In this document: positions 6,616 to 10,980 of the stretch, one piece after another
Layout of the letters: the number at the start of each line of letters is the position of its first letter
How positions within the stretch are numbered: position 1 is the first letter of the stretch
Assembly (NCBI GenBank): GCA_946480715.1
Contig: CAMLKK010000066.1
Coordinates: 1-10,980 of the forward strand
Direction of reading: 5' to 3'
DNA length: 10,980 nt
Source: an uncultured Bacteriovorax sp.
Lineage (GTDB): Bacteria; Bdellovibrionota; Bacteriovoracia; Bacteriovoracales; Bacteriovoracaceae
Notes under the pieces: generated by a model
The model's input: the letters and a program-made list of their open reading frames with translations, nothing else
What the model was told of the DNA's origin: nothing
Database searches by the model: none
Program-made: the position numbers and the translations under genes

Positions 6616-7485
6616 ATGAATCTCATCTTGAATTCGGCATCGATAAAAAAGAAAATCAGCAAAGAACTGAAGGCTGATTGCAAACTCCTCAAATCAAACA
6701 ACATTACTCCTTTCTTGAAAGTTGTACTTGTTGGAAAAGATCCAGCGAGCGTGATTTACACCAATAACAAAAAAAGATTTTGTGAAAAAGTTGGAGCTCA
6801 ATGTGAGATCGTTGAGTTAGATGAAAAAATCAGCGAATCTGAGTTTCGCTCAATTATCAATTCCATCAATGCTGATAAACTTGTTGATGGTTGTATTATT
6901 CAACTTCCCCTTCCTAAACAATTGGCGCATCTTGACGTTGGCAGGCTTGTGGCCAAAGAAAAAGACGTCGATGGATTTCATCCTGAAAATTTGTATGGCC
7001 TTTTAAAAGGTGGCGAGAATTTTACTGAAAATTTTATTTCTTGCACTCCAAAAGGAATTCTTACTTTGATGAAAGAATACAACATCGACTTGAAAGGAAA
7101 GCATGTTGTCATTGTCGGTCGCAGTATGATCGTGGGAAAACCACTTGCGCTTTTACTCACAAACAACGATGCAACAGTCACTCTTTGTCATTCTAAAACC
7201 GCAGACTTGAAATCAATAACAAAAAACTGCGATATTCTTGTCTCCGCAATAGGCTCTCCAAAATTCATTGATAAAAGTTATCTTTCTTCGACGACAAATC
7301 AAGTCATCATCGATGTTGGAATGAACACAGATTCTAATGGCGAACTTTGTGGTGATGTAAATTTCGATGAAGTTGCTCCGCTAGTTGCGGCCATCACTCC
7401 TGTCCCTGGTGGAGTAGGTCCAATGACTATTGTTTCGCTAGTGCAAAACCTTTTACAAGCTAGCAAAAACAGGTTATCTGTTTAG
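6616..7485 (+). CDS. folD: bifunctional methylene-THF dehydrogenase / methenyl-THF cyclohydrolase
   Basis: FolD interconverts 5,10-methylene-THF, 5,10-methenyl-THF and 10-formyl-THF in the cytoplasm with NADP+. The protein has 289 residues, normal length. The catalytic YTNNK (Tyr48, Lys52) is present, and CIIQLPLP (93-100) supplies the conserved Gln96. KDVDGFHP (116-123) contributes Asp119. The dinucleotide-binding stretch VVIVGRSMIVGKPLALLL covers 164-181, and the C-terminal signature PVPGGVGPMT is at 262-271. The ATG at 6616 aligns with the usual family start and no upstream in-frame alternative is needed, yet no ribosome site precedes it. The promoter six bases upstream suggests leaderless translation. 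It is first in a unit with gcvT (23 bases downstream) and gcvH, which is sensible because GcvT produces FolD's substrate. Confidence 0.97.
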   Translation: MNLILNSASIKKKISKELKADCKLLKSNNITPFLKVVLVGKDPASVIYTNNKKRFCEKVGAQCEIVELDEKISESEFRSIINSINADKLVDGCIIQLPLPKQLAHLDVGRLVAKEKDVDGFHPENLYGLLKGGENFTENFISCTPKGILTLMKEYNIDLKGKHVVIVGRSMIVGKPLALLLTNNDATVTLCHSKTADLKSITKNCDILVSAIGSPKFIDKSYLSSTTNQVIIDVGMNTDSNGELCGDVNFDEVAPLVAAITPVPGGVGPMTIVSLVQNLLQASKNRLSV

Positions 7486-7508
7486 GACTCTTTTTCAAGG
7501 GAAACACA

Positions 7509-8597
7509 ATGACGATTGACTCTACAATTAAAAAAACTTCATTGCATGAAGAGCATCTCGCTCTCAACGCAAAAATGGCCCCATTCGCTGGTTTTGATAT
7601 GCCTTTGCAATACTCTTCAGTTAAAGAAGAAGTCATCGCTGTAAGGGAGAATGCCGGTGTATTCGATGTAAGTCATATGGGCGAATTTTTTGTCACTGGA
7701 CCAGATGCCATTAAGTTTGTCGATCATGTAATTACAAACGATTTTAAAAATGCAGATATGCTGAAGGCCGTTTACTCACCTCTTTGTCGTGAAGATGGAA
7801 CAGTAATCGATGATCTTATCGCTTATAAATTAGCTGAAGACAGAGTTCTTATTTGTGTAAATGCTTCGAATATCGAAAAAGATTGGAATTGGATTTATTC
7901 AAAACTTTCTGGCTTCAACTGCACTATGGAAAACCAATCGGACAACTTTTCGTTGCTAGCAGTTCAAGGACCTAAAGCAGCTCTTATTCTTAAAAATTTA
8001 GGCATTCTCAAAGATATAGATTTTCCTTACTACTCAATTTTCGAGACAATTTTTCATGGAGAAAATTTAATCGTCGCTCGTACTGGTTATACAGGTGAAG
8101 ACGGATTCGAAGTTTTCTCAAGTCACGCTTTCGCTAAAGATCTATGGAATAAACTTCTTTTCAACGGCGTTAAACCATGCGGATTAGCTTCTAGAGATGT
8201 TTTAAGACTTGAAGTTTGTTTTCCACTGTACGGACATGAGCTTACTGATGAAGTCACTCCGCTTGATGCTGGCCTAAGTTGGACAGTAAAGCTCGCAAAA
8301 GAAAATTTCATTGGGAAAAAAGCTCTTTCAGAATACAAACCAAAACACCAACTCATAAAACTTTCGCTTGAACGAGGAATTCCTCGCGAAGGCTATCCTG
8401 TTTTGAACGCTGCTGGTGAAAAAATTGGATTTGTTACATCTGGAACGATGTCTGTTGTAACTGGAAAGGGAATCGCGCTTGCTCTTGTTGAAAAAGCGAA
8501 AGCTCCACAAGATAAAAAATACTTAATTAATATTAGAAATAGTAACTACGAAGCTCAGGTTCACACCAAAGCTTTTGTTTCCGGAGGACACAAGTAA
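7509..8597 (+). CDS. gcvT: aminomethyltransferase, T protein of the glycine cleavage system
   Basis: GcvT takes the aminomethyl group carried on the lipoyl arm of GcvH, releases ammonia and forms 5,10-methylene-THF. The protein has 362 residues, as in E. coli (364). Recognisable segments are MAPFAGFDMPLQY (23-35), GVFDVSHMGEF (50-60) and VIDDLIAYKL (99-108), which includes the conserved Asp101. Further on are ARTGYTGEDGFEVF near 200, SRDVLRLEVCFPLYGHEL near 240-257, and the C-terminal barrel with GFVTSGTMS. AAGGGA at 7497-7502 lies six bases before the ATG. The TAA overlaps the gcvH ATG by one base (TAATG). No glycine riboswitch can fit in the 23 bases after folD. Confidence 0.96.
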   Translation: MTIDSTIKKTSLHEEHLALNAKMAPFAGFDMPLQYSSVKEEVIAVRENAGVFDVSHMGEFFVTGPDAIKFVDHVITNDFKNADMLKAVYSPLCREDGTVIDDLIAYKLAEDRVLICVNASNIEKDWNWIYSKLSGFNCTMENQSDNFSLLAVQGPKAALILKNLGILKDIDFPYYSIFETIFHGENLIVARTGYTGEDGFEVFSSHAFAKDLWNKLLFNGVKPCGLASRDVLRLEVCFPLYGHELTDEVTPLDAGLSWTVKLAKENFIGKKALSEYKPKHQLIKLSLERGIPREGYPVLNAAGEKIGFVTSGTMSVVTGKGIALALVEKAKAPQDKKYLINIRNSNYEAQVHTKAFVSGGHK

Positions 8598-8983
8598 TGT
8601 CAAACGTACCAAACGAACTGAAATACACAAAAGAACATGAGTGGGCAAAACTAGAAGGAGATGTTGTTACAATCGGTATCACTGATTTTGCACAATCTTC
8701 TCTTGGCGATATCGTTTTCGTAGAGCTTCCAGAAGTTGGAAAGCAACTAAACTCTCACCAAACTTTTGGTGTTGTTGAATCAATTAAATCTGTAAGTGAT
8801 CTCTACTCACCACTTGCTGGTACAGTAGTAGAAGTGAATAGCGACCTTGTGAATGCTCCTGAGCTTTGTAATGCTGAACCTTACGGAAACGCATGGATGA
8901 TTAAAATTAAGCTATCTAATGCTTCTGAAGTGAATTCGCTTTTGTCAGCATCTGATTACCAAAATTATCTGTCATCACTCTAA
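8597..8983 (+). CDS. gcvH: glycine cleavage system H protein (lipoyl carrier)
   Basis: GcvH shuttles the aminomethyl intermediate between GcvP, GcvT and the lipoamide dehydrogenase on a swinging lipoyl-lysine. The protein has 128 residues, normal for the family. The lipoylation site is Lys64 in VVESIKSVSDLYSPLAG (60-76). Other typical segments are KYTKEHEWAKLEGD at the N-terminus, ITDFAQSSLGDIVFVELP (28-45), and PELCNAEPYGNAWMIKI (88-104). GGAGGA at 8583-8588, inside the end of gcvT, is the ribosome site. The start overlaps the gcvT stop by one base. gcvP does not follow: a strong terminator closes the unit 28 bases downstream, so the decarboxylase must be encoded elsewhere. Confidence 0.97.
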   Translation: MSNVPNELKYTKEHEWAKLEGDVVTIGITDFAQSSLGDIVFVELPEVGKQLNSHQTFGVVESIKSVSDLYSPLAGTVVEVNSDLVNAPELCNAEPYGNAWMIKIKLSNASEVNSLLSASDYQNYLSSL

Positions 8984-9011
8984 TTTAAAAGTTATCACAG
9001 ACTTGTAACTA

Positions 9012-9038
9012 AAAAATGCCCCGTCTCGGGGCATTTTT
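9012..9038 (+). terminator. Rho-independent terminator after gcvH (bidirectional shape)
   Basis: A perfect 12-base stem has GCCCCG (9018-9023) pairing with CGGGGC (9027-9032) around the loop TCT, extended by A/T pairs to 9012 and 9038. The T-run is on the descending arm, followed by ATTTT. On the minus strand the mirrored A-run also gives a T-tract, so it can stop transcription arriving from the right as well. Confidence 0.95.
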
Positions 9039-9217
9039 ATTTTCTGGGACACAAATTTTTTGATTTTTTCACTCTTATCTATGCAAATTTTTCATTGATG
9101 AATGATTGATTTTTGGAAATAAATTTTTATTTAAAAAAATCTTTACGAGGGCCTTCGCTGGCTACATACTTTGGTTCGCTTAAAACAAATTCTTTATGTA
9201 ATGGGATTACTAATAAT

Positions 9218-9514
9218 ATGATGTCTGATAATCAGGATGCAATTCAGCTTCTAAATACTGCGGTCATTAAGAGCAAAGAAAAAAGAATCAATGCTACTTA
9301 CGAAGAAAGACTAGGAAAAATTTGTAACTCACCTGTCATGAATGCTCTGTTAGTTGCTGTTGATCACTTAGCAGAAGAACAAAAAATTTCTAAAGATCAT
9401 GCGTCTGTGCAGATCATTGAAACAATCCGCGAGTTGGATTCTATCTGGAACGATTATGTTGTGATGGAAGGAATTGGAAAACTCAAAGATCTATTGAAAA
9501 ACAACATTAACTAG
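9218..9514 (+). CDS. hypothetical small soluble protein, about 98 residues
   Basis: I recognise no family. The frame is open back to a TTG at 9113, but residues encoded before 9218 look like non-coding AT-rich sequence. The first convincing starts are the tandem ATG codons at 9218 and 9221, giving 98 or 97 residues. The ribosome site is weak (GGGA 11 bases before the second ATG). The protein begins MSDNQDAIQLLN and looks mostly helical and charged, with an acidic/basic mix (SKEKRINATYEERLGK, IIETIRELDSIWNDY) and no membrane segment or signal peptide. It has one Cys and no metal-binding cluster. It stands alone between the gcvH terminator and a convergent TonB-like gene, sharing its CTAG stop palindrome. 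A weak promoter (TTGGTT 9171-9176, TATGTA 9195-9200, spacer 18) fits upstream. Confidence 0.65.
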   Translation: MMSDNQDAIQLLNTAVIKSKEKRINATYEERLGKICNSPVMNALLVAVDHLAEEQKISKDHASVQIIETIRELDSIWNDYVVMEGIGKLKDLLKNNIN

Positions 9515-10518
9515 CTTTTAACAACAAATCCCCATTGAATCGTGGCCCGACCACCAACAAGCAAACCTTTCGGAGGGTTTGGAAAAGGGCCGGCTTTATT
9601 AAAGGACTCGATCGCTGCTTGGTCGAGTTCTCTTATTCCTGATGTCCCTTCAATTTTAATATCAACAATGTTTCCACGGTCATTAAGAATAACTGTTACA
9701 GCTGTAATTAAGTTTTCACTCGCAGGCATTCTACGCCCAGAGCGATAAAGATTTTTTGCTTTATCTTTAATAGAAGTTCCCCAATGCTGCTCTAGCTTTT
9801 GGCGAATACGGTGATAAAAACCATAATACATATTTTCTGTTGTATTTAGATTCGTCATATCTCCTAATGGAACATCCTCCACAAAATCATTGCTGGCAGA
9901 AAGCCCATTTGTTCCAACTTTTCCTTTTTCTAAACCAAGAGCTTGTGCGGATTTTGTTTTTTCCGCCATTTCTTCTAACATGGCCTTCTCTTCCGCGGCT
10001 GCAGCTTCATGGGCCTTTTCGACTTTAGCGAGTTCAAATCCACCAAGGTCACTAAGAGAAAGATTCTTTTTTGGTTGTTGAGCTGCCACAGGTTTTTTTT
10101 GCTCTGGCTGAACTTTTTTAGGCGCCTGAGCAAGAGTTTCAGCAGAGCCTGTTTTTTGTCCTAAACCGGCTTCTTTGAAAGCGCCGTTTGTACGGGCCAT
10201 AGTCTGACGATCAAAAGTTTGATCTTTTTCTCCAGCAAAACGCGAATTTTTTGGACGTTCTACGCGACCATTTGTTTCATTGGCGACGATTTGTTTCGAT
10301 TGAGCGTCTTTGATTGCTTTAAGCGTTTTAGGAGAGATGAATTTAATATTTTCGAGTTTAAGAGAAGCTACTGGAGCTTTTTTAAAAGGTGCATTTACCG
10401 TTTTTTCTTCTGATTGATGAACTTCACGAATGAACAGAGCAGTCACACTTAAGTGGATTGCCAGCGACAAAAGAAACGCATACGAGATTTTTGCTTTTTC
10501 TTTCTTGAAGAGTTTCAT
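9511..10518 (-). CDS. TonB-family energy-transducing envelope protein
   Basis: The 335-residue protein is anchored by one N-terminal helix (about 11-30) after a basic cytoplasmic tail (MKLFKKEKAK). The helix carries LLSLAIH with Ser18 and His22. This Ser-x3-His pattern lines up with LLSVCIH of E. coli TonB, where Ser16 and His20 couple to ExbB/ExbD. A long periplasmic spacer follows (about 35-225), rich in Lys, Ala, Gln and Glu, with a likely coiled-coil at 163-192. The C-terminal domain (228-335) has YYGFYHRIRQKLEQHW, ILNDRGNIVDIKIEGTSG and AAIESFNKAGPFPNPP, all typical of TonB/TolA C-domains. So it probably spans the periplasm and contacts an outer-membrane or lipoprotein partner. No exbB/exbD or tolQR is in view. 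Start: the ATG at 10518 has AAGGA five bases upstream and is preferred over ATG 10524 and TTG 10533. Confidence 0.88.
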   Translation of the reverse strand: MKLFKKEKAKISYAFLLSLAIHLSVTALFIREVHQSEEKTVNAPFKKAPVASLKLENIKFISPKTLKAIKDAQSKQIVANETNGRVERPKNSRFAGEKDQTFDRQTMARTNGAFKEAGLGQKTGSAETLAQAPKKVQPEQKKPVAAQQPKKNLSLSDLGGFELAKVEKAHEAAAAEEKAMLEEMAEKTKSAQALGLEKGKVGTNGLSASNDFVEDVPLGDMTNLNTTENMYYGFYHRIRQKLEQHWGTSIKDKAKNLYRSGRRMPASENLITAVTVILNDRGNIVDIKIEGTSGIRELDQAAIESFNKAGPFPNPPKGLLVGGRATIQWGFVVKS

Positions 10519-10523
10519 GTCCA

Positions 10524-10528
10524 TCCTT
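10524..10528 (-). promoter_or_regulatory. AAGGA ribosome binding site fixing the TonB-like start
   Basis: Minus-strand AAGGA sits five bases before the ATG at 10518. It overlaps the alternative ATG at 10524 and lies inside the longer TTG-initiated frame, so both of those starts are unlikely. Confidence 0.75.
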
Positions 10529-10535
10529 AACAAAC

Positions 10536-10549
10536 CAAGGCGTGCCTTG
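10536..10549 (-). promoter_or_regulatory. perfect dyad in the leader of the TonB-like gene
   Basis: CAAGGC and GCCTTG are perfect 6-base inverted arms separated by two bases. The dyad lies 7 bases upstream of the ribosome site and downstream of the predicted promoter. The near-zero spacing suits a protein-bound operator better than an RNA hairpin. The following minus-strand GGTTTGTT is too weak a T-tract for a terminator. I cannot assign a regulator. Confidence 0.35.
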
Positions 10550-10565
10550 TGGTCCTATCTTAACT

Positions 10566-10594
10566 CTTATCGTTTAAATGCGGGAGAAAGTTAA
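10566..10594 (-). promoter_or_regulatory. candidate promoter of the TonB-like gene
   Basis: Minus-strand TTAACT (plus-strand 10589-10594, 4 of 6 to TTGACA), a 17-base spacer and GATAAG (10566-10571, 4 of 6 to TATAAT) place a start near 10559, just before the dyad at 10536-10549. The fit is moderate. Co-transcription from the upstream PBP gene is an alternative, since no terminator lies between them. Confidence 0.35.
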
Positions 10595-10641
10595 GAAACA
10601 TTCGGACAAAAGGCACAGGAGAAAATCACTCAAAAATAAGC

Positions 10642-10980
10642 TTATTGGTTCTCGAAATATTCGTCATCACCCAGTGGTCTTGCCTTAGGCACAACGGTTC
10701 CATTCTCTTCAGTCTGGATAACCTCTGGAGTTTCCGCAAATGACTCAATGATTGCTCCTTGAGTATTTGGGGCAACTTTTTTACCAGTTTGTTTATCAAT
10801 CCAAACCTGAGAAATACCATCTGGTATTGGAAATGGATTATCGCCAAATTTTCTAATTGTGGCGCGCATATATTCTTTCCAAATTGAGAGCGGAGAACGT
10901 CCTCCCGTTTCACCATAACCCAAGGTGCGGTTGTCATCAAAACCTGTCCACACACTCGTTACAACATTTGGGCTATATCC
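10642..10980 (-). CDS. class A penicillin-binding protein (PBP1A-like), C-terminal part
   Basis: The frame enters from the right edge and runs 112 codons to a TAA at 10642-10644. It opens with GYSPNVVTSVWTGFDDNR, followed by TLGYGETGGRSPLSIWKEYM. This matches the end of the transpeptidase domain of PBP1A-type proteins, in the region following the KTG box, where a VWVGFDD...GGR...PIW pattern is usual. These enzymes polymerise glycan strands and cross-link peptides in the periplasm. The glycosyltransferase domain, the active-site serine and the KTG motif lie outside the window. After the transpeptidase core there is a tail of about 60 residues with a proline- and acid-rich end (KARPLGDDEYFENQ). 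A second frame on the same strand is also open here but shows no such resemblance. Confidence 0.85.
   Translation of the reverse strand, partial: GYSPNVVTSVWTGFDDNRTLGYGETGGRSPLSIWKEYMRATIRKFGDNPFPIPDGISQVWIDKQTGKKVAPNTQGAIIESFAETPEVIQTEENGTVVPKARPLGDDEYFENQ

Noticed and set aside
9117..9132. AT-only inverted repeat AAATAAA-TT-TTTATTT before the hypothetical gene
   Set aside because: Such repeats are expected by chance in a run of A and T. There is no GC core and no sign of a conserved element.
10635..10646. Palindrome AATAAGCTTATT at the PBP stop as a terminator
   Set aside because: It has no loop of its own, at most four A/T pairs around AGCT, and a short T-run. That is too weak to call.
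10626..10955. 109-codon frame overlapping the PBP tail on the same strand
   Set aside because: The neighbouring frame carries the clear PBP1A signature (GFDDNR, GETGGR) and stays open to the window edge. This one is its shadow.
1..10980. Mobile element, prophage, CRISPR array, tRNA/rRNA or defence system
   Set aside because: I saw no transposase, integrase, terminal repeats, spaced direct repeats, tRNA-like cloverleaf or defence-type domain. Every recognised gene is housekeeping or envelope.

Overview
The window is a gene-dense, AT-rich (A/T-biased third positions) stretch of a Gram-negative bacterial chromosome. LpxC (lipid A synthesis), a TonB-type energy transducer and a bifunctional penicillin-binding protein imply an inner membrane, peptidoglycan and an LPS-bearing outer membrane. 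Base composition, the lpxC-proS-rlmB order and the flavour of the proteins would fit a Bdellovibrionota/Bacteriovoracales-like predator lineage. That placement is an inference from impression, not from a search. Nothing in the window looks mobile: there is no IS, phage gene, tRNA or CRISPR array, and no obvious break in base composition.

Layout. (1) Positions 1-66 may be the last 21 codons of a plus-strand gene running in from outside. (2) Positions 78-3540, minus strand, hold lpxC, proS and rlmB in transcription order, driven by a good sigma70-like promoter at 3618-3646. (3) Positions 3763-4191, plus strand, hold a MenI/YdiI-like hotdog thioesterase whose start is fixed by an AGGAG ribosome site. 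It converges head-on with ruvB with no base between the stop codons. (4) Positions 4192-6536, minus strand, are a compact ruvC-ruvA-ruvB Holliday-junction operon. It is led by a 57-residue membrane protein too short for ordinary gene calling, which shares an ATGA stop/start with ruvC. (5) Positions 6559-6609 are a divergent promoter pair with overlapping -35 boxes; the rightward promoter sits so close to folD that the mRNA appears leaderless. (6) Positions 6616-8983, plus strand, hold folD, gcvT and gcvH, ending in a textbook terminator at 9012-9038. gcvP does not follow. (7) Positions 9218-9514 hold an unrecognised gene of about 98 residues, convergent with a TonB-family protein (9511-10518, minus). 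The two stop codons lie on the same CTAG palindrome. (8) The C-terminus of a class A penicillin-binding protein enters from the right edge (10642-10980, minus).

The genes form functional blocks. FolD and the glycine cleavage T and H proteins share tetrahydrofolate one-carbon chemistry: GcvT makes 5,10-methylene-THF and FolD oxidises it. RuvA, RuvB and RuvC branch-migrate and cut Holliday junctions. LpxC, the TonB-like protein and the PBP serve the envelope, and ProS and RlmB serve translation.

The window is mainly housekeeping and I see no clear new defence or secretion-type system. The points most worth a second look are the small membrane protein in the ruv operon, the leaderless/overlapping divergent promoter, the shared-palindrome stop codons of the convergent pairs, and the orphan small gene antisense to the 3' read-through of the TonB-like transcript.
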